DNA of 42,993 nt from Rhizobium sp. ASV8 (GTDB lineage: Bacteria > Pseudomonadota > Alphaproteobacteria > Rhizobiales > Rhizobiaceae). Position 1 is the first letter of the stretch. The number at the start of each line of letters is the position of its first letter. The position numbers and the translations under genes are program-made. Shown here in pieces: positions 1 through 8,620 of the stretch. Below the pieces are notes generated by a model. That model was not told the origin of the DNA and made no database searches. It saw nothing but the letters and a program-made list of their open reading frames with translations. The DNA lies in the NCBI RefSeq assembly GCF_016429255.1, contig NZ_JAELUG010000053.1, positions 1 through 42,993 on the forward strand. The letters run 5' to 3'.

Positions 1-978
1 TACCCAGGCGACGCCTGCCGGCATCAGAAGAAGGCAGCTCAACCATACCTGATGGCTGAGAGCGAGGAGGAAGCAGCTGACCGCCAGCGTGAAAAACGCG
101 CAGCGGATCACCCATTCGTTGCTCAACAGATCGCGAATGCGGCCGATCAGGAGCGCGCCGCAGATGGCGCCGAAGCCAAAGAAGCCGAGCATGATGCCGT
201 AGGTGATGGCCGTTCCGTGAACATGATCACGCGCGACCAGAGGCAGCAGCGCCAGGATGACGATCGCCGTCAGACCAAAGGCGAAGCTGCGGCACATCAC
301 CTTGAGAAGATTGGGCGACATCAGGACATAGCGGAACCCGGCGGACATCGCACTGCCGAAGGGCTCGCGCGGCAGCGCATTGCGCGCGGGTGTCTTCTTC
401 CAACGCCAAAGGGTAATGATAAGAGCGAAATAACAGAAGACGTTAAAGAGAAACGCGAAGGCAGCGCCCGCGGCTGCGACGATGACGCCGCCGATGGCCG
501 GCCCGATGCTGCGCATGAGATTATAGCTCATGCTGTTGAGCGCGACAGCGCCGGGCAGATGGTCGCGTGGCACGACATCTCCCATCGAAGCCTGCCAGGA
601 GGGGTTGTGGAGGGCGCCGCCGCAGCCGATCAGGAAGGTGAAACAGAGCAGCAGCCAGGGCGTCAGGGCATTGGTGTAGGATAGTACGGCAAGCGTTGCC
701 GATACGCTGAGCATCAGCATCTGCGCGATCAGCATGATCCGGCGGCGGTCGTAATTATCCGCCAGCGCGCCCGCGGCCAGCGAGAAGATCATGACGGGCA
801 GGGTGGTGGATGACTGGACCAGCGCCACCATGCCGTGCGACGTCGCAAGGCTGGTCATGAGCCAGGCTGCACCGACGCCTTCGACCAGCCCGCCGAGATT
901 GGAGATAAGCGTTGCAGACCAGAGCGAGCGGAAGGTCTTGGACTGAAACGCGACGAGCGGGGAGGTTCTTTTGGGCAT
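1..978 (-). CDS. MFS transporter, EntS/MFS_3-like (C-terminus outside window)
   Basis: The minus strand reads open from an ATG at 978 to the window edge (326 codons, no stop), so the C-terminal part is missing. The product begins MPKRTSPLVAFQSKTFRSLW and has about nine hydrophobic helices. The loop after helix 2 reads DNYDRRRIML, which fits motif A of the major facilitator superfamily. The region LIGCGGALHNPSWQASMGD is typical of the MFS_3 branch that includes the enterobactin exporter EntS. The likely role is proton-driven export of a small molecule across the inner membrane; the substrate cannot be read from the sequence. It follows the glycerate kinase gene on the same strand after 321 bases, so it probably has its own promoter. 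Plus-strand open frames over this stretch are shadows. Confidence 0.85.
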   Translation of the reverse strand, partial: MPKRTSPLVAFQSKTFRSLWSATLISNLGGLVEGVGAAWLMTSLATSHGMVALVQSSTTLPVMIFSLAAGALADNYDRRRIMLIAQMLMLSVSATLAVLSYTNALTPWLLLCFTFLIGCGGALHNPSWQASMGDVVPRDHLPGAVALNSMSYNLMRSIGPAIGGVIVAAAGAAFAFLFNVFCYFALIITLWRWKKTPARNALPREPFGSAMSAGFRYVLMSPNLLKVMCRSFAFGLTAIVILALLPLVARDHVHGTAITYGIMLGFFGFGAICGALLIGRIRDLLSNEWVIRCAFFTLAVSCFLLALSHQVWLSCLLLMPAGVAWV

Positions 979-1299
979 GTCGGCTTTTCTTCACAGGATT
1001 GTCTTGCTCGAGGGGCGCAACAATCTCGCTCGAAGCGCGCGCCGCCGAGTCGAAATAGAGCCTATAGTGATTTGCTAAATTCTGAAACGATTTTGGAATA
1101 ATATTTCGCATCAATAGCGGCCAATCAGTGGCTCCGTCCAGCAAGCCTCTGACGTGCTTTCCTGCTATCGATGTTTCCGGTCGATCTTCCGCACGATCGA
1201 CCGAAGGGCGACTGTCGTCTGAGGCATTCTGGGGTGACGCTCATCGCTGCGATGTGTTTGAAACCCAAAGGCTCTTTGCAGCGAGGCCGTGGCGGTTCG
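979..1299. other. Intergenic stretch, no gene supported
   Basis: These 321 bases separate the start of the MFS gene from the stop of the glycerate kinase gene, both on the minus strand. There is an AT-rich patch at about 1065-1112 where a minus-strand promoter for the MFS gene could lie, but I found no convincing -35/-10 pair. No strong hairpin with a T-run was seen after the glycerate kinase stop. Short open frames here have no recognisable product. Confidence 0.5.
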
Positions 1300-2571
1300 T
1301 CACCTGTTCAGGAGAATCGCGCGGAAATCGTTGACGTTCGTACCGGTCGGGCCGCTCACGAAGAGATCGCCGAGTGCGGCGAAGGCCGACCAGCTGTCGT
1401 TGCGGTCAAGAAAGTCGCGGGCATCCTCTCCCCGAGCGGCAAGCCGTGAAACGGTCGTGCCGTCGGCAAAGGCGCCGGCATTGTCCTCCGAGCCGTCTAT
1501 GCCGTCGGTATCGGCTGCGAGTGCCGAAATTCCCTCCTGGCCTGACATGGCGCAAGCCAGAGACAGCAGGAACTCGCTGTTGCGGCCGCCTTTGCCCTTG
1601 CCCTTGATGGTCACCGTCGTCTCGCCGCCGGACAGGACGAGGACAGGGCTTTGCGATGCCAGGCCTCGCTTTGAGATTTTGGCCACGATCTCTGCGTGTT
1701 GGCGGCCGACTTCGGATGCTTCGCCTTCGATCGCGTCAGAAAGGATAATGGGCTCGACGCCGGCGTTGCGCGCCACCCCGGCAGCGGCCTCAAGGGCAAT
1801 GGCCGCCGAGGCGACGAGTTTGACCTCGTTTCGGGCGAAGCGGGGATCCGATGGCAAAGGTGGTTCGTCCATGCCATTTGCGATGTGGCGTGTGACGGCT
1901 TCCGGCAAGTCGAGCCTGTAGCGGCCTATGATCTCAAGCGCTTCGTCGCGCGTGGCCGTATCGGCAATGGTAGGGCCGGAGGCGACGAGGGCAGGATTGT
2001 CGCCGGGAATATCGGAAACGACAAGAGAGACGACGCGGGCGGGGTAGGCCAGAGCGGCCAGGCGTCCGCCCTTGATGCGCGAGACCTGTTTGCGCACGGC
2101 GTTCATGGCGCTGATCGGCGCACCGGAGGCAAGCAGCGCCCGATTGACGGCGATCTCGTCAGCGAGCGTGAGATCGCCGGCCGGGGCCGGCAGCAAAGCT
2201 GAGCCACCGCCGCAGACCAGGGCAACGACCAGATCGTCCTCGGTAAGGTCACTCACCGCCGCCATCAGCCGCTCTGCAGCAAGCAGACCGCTTTCATCCG
2301 GTACGGGGTGCGCGGCTTCAAGAACCTCGATGCGTTCACACGGGACCGCATAGCCGTAACGGGTGACGACGACGCCGGACAGCGGGGCATCCCACAGACG
2401 CTCGAAGGCGCGCGCCATCTGTGCTGCCCCTTTGCCGGCGCCGACGACCACAGTACGGCCCTTCGGCTTTTCCGGCAGATGGGCAACAAGCGCCTTGTCC
2501 GGATCGGCCGCAGCCACTGCTGCATAAAACAACTTTTCCAGAAAGGCGCGAGGATCGGAAATGGGCGGCAT
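1300..2571 (-). CDS. gckA: Glycerate 2-kinase (MOFRL family)
   Basis: This enzyme phosphorylates D-glycerate from the glyoxylate carboligase route, giving 2-phosphoglycerate for glycolysis. The family (DUF4147 plus C-terminal MOFRL domain) is often misnamed hydroxypyruvate reductase or TtuD. Visible motifs are the glycine-rich ALVCGGGSALL in the N-terminal domain, and VLSGGETTVT, GGRNSEFLL, ADTDGIDGSEDNAGA and the C-terminal GPTGTNVNDF, all characteristic of the family. Length (423 residues) is normal. An in-frame GTG at 2583 would add four residues but lies on the edge of a repeat element, so I prefer the ATG at 2571, preceded by a weak AGAAG. It is the last gene of the gcl-hyi-glxR-gck set and is separated from glxR by that repeat. 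Confidence 0.88.
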   Translation of the reverse strand: MPPISDPRAFLEKLFYAAVAAADPDKALVAHLPEKPKGRTVVVGAGKGAAQMARAFERLWDAPLSGVVVTRYGYAVPCERIEVLEAAHPVPDESGLLAAERLMAAVSDLTEDDLVVALVCGGGSALLPAPAGDLTLADEIAVNRALLASGAPISAMNAVRKQVSRIKGGRLAALAYPARVVSLVVSDIPGDNPALVASGPTIADTATRDEALEIIGRYRLDLPEAVTRHIANGMDEPPLPSDPRFARNEVKLVASAAIALEAAAGVARNAGVEPIILSDAIEGEASEVGRQHAEIVAKISKRGLASQSPVLVLSGGETTVTIKGKGKGGRNSEFLLSLACAMSGQEGISALAADTDGIDGSEDNAGAFADGTTVSRLAARGEDARDFLDRNDSWSAFAALGDLFVSGPTGTNVNDFRAILLNR

Positions 2572-2582
2572 CGAGCTTCTCA

Positions 2583-2690
2583 CATTCCAGAGCGTTTTCG
2601 CCTTTCCGGAGAAGCGCGAAAACGCTTTATTTCAGTTTCGGTACGCATTCCGGTCGGAAAACCGCTCCGCAATTTTCCTGATGGTGTTTT
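2583..2690. repeat. RIME-like palindromic intergenic repeat
   Basis: The 108-base gap between glxR and the glycerate kinase gene contains a perfect 11-base inverted repeat, AGCGTTTTCGC at 2591-2601 and GCGAAAACGCT at 2616-2626. A second segment follows with the form CGCATTCCGGTCGGAAAACCG (2645-2665, quoted in part) and CGCAATTTTCCTG (2669-2681). Layout, length and wording match what I remember of the Rhizobium-specific intergenic mosaic element (RIME), a non-autonomous palindromic repeat. The glxR stop codon lies on its right edge. Inside the operon transcript it would fold into stable hairpins and could affect mRNA processing or expression of the downstream kinase. No second copy was noticed in this window. 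Confidence 0.7.
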
Positions 2691-3573
2691 AGGCGACGGG
2701 ATGGCTCGCCATGCGCTCCAGCGCCTTGACCAACCCGGAGTGGTCGAGCCCGCTATCACCATTGGCGGCGCACTGATTGAAAAGCTCCTGCGTCAAGGCG
2801 GTGTTGGGCAGCGAGACGCCAAGCGCCTTTGCGCCCTGCAGCGCGAGGTTCAGGTCCTTCTGATGCAACGAGATGCGGAAGCCGGGTTCGAAGGTGCGCT
2901 TGATCATGCGCTCGCCATGCACTTCGAGGATGCGCGACGAAGCAAAGCCACCCATCAGCGCCGCGCGCACGCGTGCCGGATCGGCTCCGGCCTTGGAAGC
3001 GAAGACAAGCGCCTCGGATACCGCCTCGATCGTCAGCGCGACGATGATCTGGTTGGCAACCTTGGTGACCTGGCCGTCGCCGCAATCGCCGACGAGCGTA
3101 ATATTCTTGCCCATCAGCTGAAAGAGCGGAAGCGCTCGTTCGAAGCTTGCTTCCGAGCCGCCAGCCATGATCGACAGCGAGGCATTCTTGGCGCCGACCT
3201 CGCCACCCGACACAGGCGCGTCGATGTATTCGGCGCCGGTTTCGCGAACCCTCTTTGCGAACTCCTTGGTCTCGATCGGCGAGATCGAGCTCATGTCGAT
3301 GACGAGCTTGCCTTTCGATAGACCATAGGCGACACCGTTTTCGCCGAAGAGGACATCCTTGACCTCGGGCGTATCCGGCAGCATCAGGATGATCGTGTCG
3401 ACGGTTTCGGCAAGCGCCTTCGGCGTCTCGACGATTTGCAGGCCGTGGTCGAGCAGCTCCTGGCGCGGCGCAATGGAGAACTTGGACGTGCTGACGGTAT
3501 GGCCGGCGTCCTGAAGGTGGCGGGCCATGGGAGTGCCCATGATGCCGAGGCCGATAAATCCGATATGTGCCAT
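2689..3573 (-). CDS. glxR: Tartronate semialdehyde reductase
   Basis: This enzyme reduces tartronate semialdehyde, the product of glyoxylate carboligase, to D-glycerate using NAD(P)H. It is a 294-residue member of the beta-hydroxyacid dehydrogenase family. The N-terminal Rossmann motif GLGIMG is at residues 8-13, the substrate-binding signature DAPVSGG at 118-124, and the catalytic lysine K171 sits in GDGQVTKVANQ. The ATG at 3573 has a CAGGAG ribosome site upstream. It starts five bases after hyi ends, so the two are co-transcribed in the leftward glyoxylate operon. It could equally be called garR, since sequence alone does not separate the paralogues, but the position next to gcl and hyi favours glxR. 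Confidence 0.93.
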   Translation of the reverse strand: MAHIGFIGLGIMGTPMARHLQDAGHTVSTSKFSIAPRQELLDHGLQIVETPKALAETVDTIILMLPDTPEVKDVLFGENGVAYGLSKGKLVIDMSSISPIETKEFAKRVRETGAEYIDAPVSGGEVGAKNASLSIMAGGSEASFERALPLFQLMGKNITLVGDCGDGQVTKVANQIIVALTIEAVSEALVFASKAGADPARVRAALMGGFASSRILEVHGERMIKRTFEPGFRISLHQKDLNLALQGAKALGVSLPNTALTQELFNQCAANGDSGLDHSGLVKALERMASHPVA

Positions 3574-3578
3574 GGTTC

Positions 3579-4394
3579 TTAGCTCCTGATAGTGAGAATT
3601 GCGGCGCTCTCGGCCTGACGACCGGCTATCGCAAACCAGCCGAGCCCTGCCTCGGTCGTGGTCCGCGGCTTGTATTCACAGCCGATCCAGCCGTCGTAGC
3701 CGAGCGCATCGAGCGCATTGAAGATAAAGGGATAGGCGATCTCGCCGGTGCCCGGTTCGTTGCGACCGGGATTGTCGGCAAGCTGCACATGGGCGATCTG
3801 AGCCTGATGCTTCTTGAAGGTGCCGATCAGCTCACCCTCGGTGCGCTGCTGATGATAGAGGTCATATTGAATGAACAGGTTGTCGCTGCCGACCTCGGCG
3901 ATGATCGAGGCGGCCTGGTCGGGCGTGTTCAGATAGAAACCCGGAATATCGAAGTGATTGATCGGCTCGATCAGCAGGCGAATTCCGTGCTTGCCCAATT
4001 CGGCTGCGGCATATCTGAGATTGGCGACGAAGGTCGTGCGCAAGATCTCATCGGACACGCCAGACGGGGCAATGCCTGAGAGGCAGTTGACCTGGCTGCA
4101 GCCAAGCGCCGTTGCATAGTCGATCGTAGAAGCGACACCGCGTCGGAACTCGTCGATGCGGTCGGGGAAGATCGCGATGCCGCGCTCGCCGCCCGCCCAG
4201 TTGCCGGCGGGCAGATTGTGCAGGACCTGCGTGAGGCCATGACGATCGAGCTCGGCGCGAAGTGCGTCCCTCTCGAAGTCATAGGGAAAGAGATACTCGA
4301 CGCCGTCGAAGCCGGCCTTGGCTGCGAGTGCGAAGCGCTCGAGGAAGGGCACCTCGTTGAAAAGCATGGTCAGATTGGCCGCAAATTTCGGCAT
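3579..4394 (-). CDS. hyi: Hydroxypyruvate isomerase
   Basis: Hyi interconverts hydroxypyruvate and tartronate semialdehyde and accompanies glyoxylate carboligase in glyoxylate use. The 271-residue protein is a xylose-isomerase-like TIM barrel that begins MPKFAANLTMLFNEVPF, typical of Hyi. The metal ligands expected for the family are all present: E143 (in LLIEPIN), D178 (in QYDLYHQ), Q204 (in HVQLADNPGRNEPGTGE) and E240 (in GCEYKP). The ATG at 4394 follows an AAGGAGAG ribosome site. It lies 12 bases after gcl and 5 before glxR on the minus strand, which is the usual gcl-hyi-glxR order. Confidence 0.94.
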   Translation of the reverse strand: MPKFAANLTMLFNEVPFLERFALAAKAGFDGVEYLFPYDFERDALRAELDRHGLTQVLHNLPAGNWAGGERGIAIFPDRIDEFRRGVASTIDYATALGCSQVNCLSGIAPSGVSDEILRTTFVANLRYAAAELGKHGIRLLIEPINHFDIPGFYLNTPDQAASIIAEVGSDNLFIQYDLYHQQRTEGELIGTFKKHQAQIAHVQLADNPGRNEPGTGEIAYPFIFNALDALGYDGWIGCEYKPRTTTEAGLGWFAIAGRQAESAAILTIRS

Positions 4395-4406
4395 TTGATC
4401 TCTCCT

Positions 4407-6191
4407 TCAGTCCAGCAGGGCAAGGGTTGCGGTGGGGGCATCCTCGCCGCGCTCGGCAAGTTCCTCGAATTCGACGACGGCATTGATGTCGGCGCCCATG
4501 GCGATGTTGGTGACACGCTCCAGGATGAACTCGATGACAACGGGAACCTGGTGTTCCGCCATGAGCTTCTTGGCTGTCGTGAACGCCTCCTGGAACTCGT
4601 TCGGGCTGCGCACGCGGATGGCCTTGCAACCGAGACCCTCTGCAACCGCCACATGGTCGACACCGTAACCGGGCTCTGAATCGTCTGACGCGTTAATGTT
4701 TTCGAAAGCGAGGCTGACCTCGAAATCCATGTTGAAGCCGCGCTGAGCCTGACGGATGAGGCCGAGATAGGAATTGTTCACGACCACGTGCAGATAGGGC
4801 AGCTTGTGTTGCGCGCCAACGGCCAATTCCTCGATGAGGAACTGGAAGTCGTAATCGCCGGATAGAGCGACGATCGGCCGGTCCGGATCGGCGGCACGTA
4901 CGCCGAGCGCCGCCGGCAGCGTCCAGCCGAGCGGGCCTGCCTGACCGCAATTGATCCAGTTGCGCGGCTTGTAGACATGCAGGAACTGCGCGCCGGCAAT
5001 CTGGCTAAGCCCAATGGTCGAGACGTAACAGGTGTCGCGATCAAACGCCTTGTTCATTTCCTCGTAGACGCGCTGTGGCTTCAGTGGCGTCTGGTCGAAA
5101 TGCGTCTTGCGCAGCATGGTGCGCTTGCGATCGCGGCATTCTTCCGCCCAGGTTGACCAGTCGCGCAGCTTGCCGGCGGTCTTCCATTCGGTCGCGACGT
5201 CGAGGAAGAGCTTCAGCGCGGCACCGGCGTCCGAGACGATGCCGAAATCGGGGGCGAAGACACGGCCGATCTGGGTCGGCTCGATATCGACATGAACGAA
5301 GGTGCGACCTTCCGTATAGGTTGGAACGTTACCCGTATGACGATTAGCCCAGCGATTGCCGATACCAAGCACGAAGTCCGAGGCCAGCAGCGTGGCGTTG
5401 CCGTAGCGATGCGATGTCTGCAGCCCGCACATGCCGGCCATCAGCGGATGATCGTCGGGGATCGTTCCCCAGCCCATCAATGTCGGGATGACCGGAACGC
5501 CGGTGATCTCGGCGAATTCGACGAGCAGATCCGAAGCATCGGCATTGATGATGCCGCCGCCAGCAACGATCAGCGGCCTCTCGGTAGCGTTCAGCATGGC
5601 GAGTGCCTTCTCGGCCTGCGCCCGTGTCGCCGACGGCTTGTAGGGTTCGAGCGGGGCGTAGGTGTCGATGTCGAATTCGATTTCGGCGAGCTGGACGTCA
5701 ACGGGCAGATCGATCAGGACCGGGCCTGGGCGGCCGGAACGCATCGTATGGAATGCCTTCTGGAAGACAAAGGGAACGAGCGCCGGCTCCATGACGGTCA
5801 CGGCCCATTTGGTGACGGGTGCTGCGATCTTGGCGATGTCGACGGCCTGAAAATCCTCCTTGTCGAGCCGGGCGCGCGGCGCCTGGCCGGTAATGCAGAG
5901 GATCGGGATGGAGTCGGCAGAGGCCGAATAAAGGCCGGTGATCATGTCGGTGCCGGCCGGGCCGGACGTTCCGATGCAGACGCCAATATTGCCGGCCTTG
6001 GCGCGCGTGTAGCCTTCGGCCATATGACTTGCACCTTCGACGTGACGGGCAAGCACATGGCGAATGGAGCCCCGCGCCTTCATTGCCGAATAGAAGGGGT
6101 TGATCGCAGCGCCCGGGACGCCGAAGGCGCAATGGATGCCTTCCTTCTCCAGAACCAGCACTGCAGCATCGACTGCTCGCATCTTTGCCAT
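4407..6191 (-). CDS. gcl: Glyoxylate carboligase (tartronate-semialdehyde synthase)
   Basis: Gcl condenses two glyoxylate molecules to tartronate semialdehyde and CO2 with thiamine diphosphate and FAD. The 594-residue product matches the size of E. coli Gcl (593). Residue 51 is valine, in ARHVEGASHMAEG, where almost all other ThDP enzymes have the glutamate that activates the cofactor. This substitution is the hallmark of Gcl. The ThDP/Mg motif is seen as GDYDFQF through VVNNSYLGL near residues 450-485. I chose the ATG at 6191 because it is preceded by GGAGGAATTCCC and gives the family N-terminus MAKMRAVDAAV; an upstream in-frame start is unlikely. It is the first gene of the leftward gcl-hyi-glxR-gck operon and diverges from an IclR regulator. 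Confidence 0.96.
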   Translation of the reverse strand: MAKMRAVDAAVLVLEKEGIHCAFGVPGAAINPFYSAMKARGSIRHVLARHVEGASHMAEGYTRAKAGNIGVCIGTSGPAGTDMITGLYSASADSIPILCITGQAPRARLDKEDFQAVDIAKIAAPVTKWAVTVMEPALVPFVFQKAFHTMRSGRPGPVLIDLPVDVQLAEIEFDIDTYAPLEPYKPSATRAQAEKALAMLNATERPLIVAGGGIINADASDLLVEFAEITGVPVIPTLMGWGTIPDDHPLMAGMCGLQTSHRYGNATLLASDFVLGIGNRWANRHTGNVPTYTEGRTFVHVDIEPTQIGRVFAPDFGIVSDAGAALKLFLDVATEWKTAGKLRDWSTWAEECRDRKRTMLRKTHFDQTPLKPQRVYEEMNKAFDRDTCYVSTIGLSQIAGAQFLHVYKPRNWINCGQAGPLGWTLPAALGVRAADPDRPIVALSGDYDFQFLIEELAVGAQHKLPYLHVVVNNSYLGLIRQAQRGFNMDFEVSLAFENINASDDSEPGYGVDHVAVAEGLGCKAIRVRSPNEFQEAFTTAKKLMAEHQVPVVIEFILERVTNIAMGADINAVVEFEELAERGEDAPTATLALLD

Positions 6192-6265
6192 GGGAATTCC
6201 TCCGTTTCTGTATCGAAGGTAGCGCATGCGCCGGTAAGCGCAATCAATAAATGGAAATCAATCCC

Positions 6266-6293
6266 ATCATATGGAAATAAACATTTTCAACAA
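6266..6293 (-). promoter_or_regulatory. Candidate gcl promoter with operator in the spacer
   Basis: On the minus strand a -35-like TTGTTG (6293-6288) and a -10-like TATGAT (6271-6266) are 16 bases apart. The spacer plus two bases forms an imperfect palindrome at 6272-6289, TGGAAAT-AAAC-ATTTTCA, with one mismatch between the arms. A direct copy of the left half, ATGGAAAT, occurs at 6251-6258 and again at 6271-6278, exactly 20 bases apart. This fits a repressor site for the divergent IclR-family gene, whose relative AllR controls glyoxylate and allantoin genes. Binding is inferred, not shown. Confidence 0.5.
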
Positions 6294-6325
6294 ATCTGGA
6301 ACAATCGAGACGAAGCGGATATGTC

Positions 6326-7213
6326 ATGAAGCCAAAGCATGCCGCGTCGAATGGCGCAGCGCGGGTTCGATCGGGAATTGGAATCGTGGCGGAACATCGG
6401 GAAAAAACGAGGGGCAGGCCGGGGCGGAAGCCGGCGGAGAATGCGGCGGCTTCGTCCGTCCAAGTGTTGGATCGCAGTTTAAAGCTTCTGGAGCTCGTGG
6501 CCGCGGCAGACGGCGCTGTTTTGACCGACCTTGCCGATCAATCGGCCATGGCGCCATCCACCGTGCACCGGCTGCTGACATCTCTCGCCCAGCACGGCAT
6601 GGTGGCGCATGACAGCGAAACCGGTGCCTGGACCATCGGGGTCAAAGCCTTCGAGATCGGAACGGCCTACTTGCGATTCCGCAAGCTCGGTACGATCAGT
6701 AGACCGTTCCTGAAGCAATTGATGGAGGAAACCGGCGAGACGGCCAATATCGCCATCGAGGAGGATGGCGACGTCGTTTTCATTTCGCAAGCGGAAAGCC
6801 ATGCGCCGATGCGCGCCTTTTTCCGGCCCGGCCGGCGCGGGCCGATCCATGCCTCCGGCATCGGCAAGGCGATCATTTCGACCTGGCCGGATAGCCGGAT
6901 CGCAACAGTCCTTGGCGATCGCACGCTCCAGCATTTCACCGAGAAAACCCGCGATACGCTTTCTGCTCTGCTAAAGGACGTAGTCGAAATCCGCTCGCGC
7001 GGCTGGTCTATCGACGACGAGGAGCACACGCTTGGCATGCGATGTGTGGCGGCCCCGATCTTCGATGAATATGGCGACGCCGTCGCCGGCATTTCCGTTT
7101 CGGGCCCGGCTGTGCGCATGCCCGATGCGAAAGTTGACGCACTTGGCCCCGTCGTGCGGGCTGCGGCGGAAGAGTTGACGAAGGCCATGGGCGGACGCCC
7201 AAAAGGAACCTGA
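6326..7213 (+). CDS. IclR-family transcriptional regulator
   Basis: The 295-residue protein has an N-terminal winged helix-turn-helix (about residues 43-105, SVQVLDRSLKLLELVA through APSTVHRLLTSLAQHG) and a C-terminal IclR effector domain with the typical GPIHASGIGKAI and RGWSIDDEEHTLGMRCVAAPIF segments. An extra basic tail of about 40 residues precedes the helix-turn-helix. It is transcribed away from gcl with 134 bases between, so it probably represses the gcl-hyi-glxR-gck operon and responds to glyoxylate or a purine breakdown product, as AllR does. The effector is inferred from context. The ATG at 6326 has only a weak ribosome site; an ATG at 6321 runs at once into a stop. Confidence 0.88.
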   Translation: MKPKHAASNGAARVRSGIGIVAEHREKTRGRPGRKPAENAAASSVQVLDRSLKLLELVAAADGAVLTDLADQSAMAPSTVHRLLTSLAQHGMVAHDSETGAWTIGVKAFEIGTAYLRFRKLGTISRPFLKQLMEETGETANIAIEEDGDVVFISQAESHAPMRAFFRPGRRGPIHASGIGKAIISTWPDSRIATVLGDRTLQHFTEKTRDTLSALLKDVVEIRSRGWSIDDEEHTLGMRCVAAPIFDEYGDAVAGISVSGPAVRMPDAKVDALGPVVRAAAEELTKAMGGRPKGT

Positions 7214-7276
7214 ACGCCTTCGCCGCCGCCTCCCGATGAGAGAGACGACGGCGTTAGTGGCCCGCCGCATCAATGG

Positions 7277-8620
7277 TCAGGCAAGCTGAAGTGACGCTTG
7301 AGCCATTGTTGCCGGCTTGTTGTTTTTGGTCTTCATCGCTTTTCCGGCAACATAGACTTCGGCGACGCAACGGTCGTCGCCCATGGTTTGAAGAATGAAG
7401 AGCTCCTCGGCGAGCGAGGTTGCGGTGCGCATGCGGAATTCCATCGCCGACTTCGCACTGGAATCGAGGACGACGATATCGGCATCCGCCCCGGCCTGCA
7501 GCGAACCGATGTGCCGTTCCAGGCCAAGCGCAAGCGCATTGCCGCGTGTCATGCGATAGAAGGAATTGAACGGCGTCAAACGCTGACCCTGCAGATGCAG
7601 GACCTTATAGGCCTCATCCATGGTTTCCAGCATCGAGAAGCTGGTGCCCGCGCCGACATCGGTCGCAACCGACCAGCGCGCACCAAGCTTGTCGAACTGT
7701 GCGGCATTGAAGAGGCCGGAGCCGAGGAAAAGGTTCGATGTCGGGCAGAACACGCCGACCGCGCCGGTTTCGGCCAGAACGGAAACTTCACGCTCGCTCA
7801 TATGGATGCAATGGCCGAGCAACATGCGCTCGTTGAGCAGACCATAACGCGCATAGATGTCGGTATAGTCCTTCGCCTCGGGATAAAGGGAAGTGGCAAA
7901 GGCGATCTCGTCGCGATTTTCGGAGAGGTGCGTCTGGACGTAGCAGTCCGGATGCTCGGCGACCAGCGCCTTGCTCATCTCCATCTGTTCGGGCGTCGAG
8001 GTGATGGCGAAGCGCGGGCTGATCGCGTAACGGGCGCGTCCGCGGCCGTGCCATTTTTCGATCAATCGCTTTGTCTCGTCATAACCCTGCTGCGGGGTGT
8101 CGCGCAGCGCGTCCGGCGCATTGCGATCCATCATTACCTTGCCGCCGATCATGCACATGCCGCGGGCCTCGGCCGCCGCAAAATAGGCATCGACGCTTTC
8201 CGGATGCACGGAGCAATAAGCAACCGCGGTCGTGGTGCCGTTCGACAGAAGTTCGCCCATGAAGCGATCGGCGACTTCGGCCGCATGGGCGGCGCGCGCG
8301 AACTTCTGCTCCTCGACGAAAATATAGGTGTTCAGCCATTCAAGCAGCTGCGCGCCATAGGAGGCGATCGCTTGCGTCTGCGGGAAGTGCAGGTGCGTAT
8401 CGATAAAACCGGGAAGGATGAGGTTCGGTCGATGATCCAAGATTTTGATATCGGCGCCGGCAAACTTTGTCATGTCGCCATAGGAGCCGATCTCCACGAT
8501 CTTTCCGTTGCGGACAAAAACCGCACCGTCCTCGATATAGCGATAGGACGCGGCATCATCGATGCCTTTGGGCTCGGCAAGAAAGGTCAGGACACGACCG
8601 CGGATCAGGACTTCATTCAT
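7277..8620 (-). CDS. guaD: Guanine deaminase
   Basis: GuaD hydrolyses guanine to xanthine and ammonia, feeding xanthine dehydrogenase. The 447-residue protein is of the amidohydrolase superfamily type. The zinc motif PGFIDTHLHFPQ places the HLH pair at residues 76-78. Further metal or active-site segments are QTHLSENRDEI, LLGHCIHMSERE and the aspartate in VATDVGAGTSFSM. Its ATG overlaps the puuD stop (bases 8617-8620 shared), so it is translationally coupled to urate oxidase. The pairing of guanine deaminase with PuuD in one transcript places both in purine catabolism. Confidence 0.93.
   Translation of the reverse strand: MNEVLIRGRVLTFLAEPKGIDDAASYRYIEDGAVFVRNGKIVEIGSYGDMTKFAGADIKILDHRPNLILPGFIDTHLHFPQTQAIASYGAQLLEWLNTYIFVEEQKFARAAHAAEVADRFMGELLSNGTTTAVAYCSVHPESVDAYFAAAEARGMCMIGGKVMMDRNAPDALRDTPQQGYDETKRLIEKWHGRGRARYAISPRFAITSTPEQMEMSKALVAEHPDCYVQTHLSENRDEIAFATSLYPEAKDYTDIYARYGLLNERMLLGHCIHMSEREVSVLAETGAVGVFCPTSNLFLGSGLFNAAQFDKLGARWSVATDVGAGTSFSMLETMDEAYKVLHLQGQRLTPFNSFYRMTRGNALALGLERHIGSLQAGADADIVVLDSSAKSAMEFRMRTATSLAEELFILQTMGDDRCVAEVYVAGKAMKTKNNKPATMAQASLQLA

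Noticed and set aside
52..684. Plus-strand frame of 210 codons
   Set aside because: It is antisense to a clear MFS transporter. Its product is rich in Ala, Glu, Arg and Asp without hydrophobic pattern, the usual shadow of a GC-rich membrane gene.
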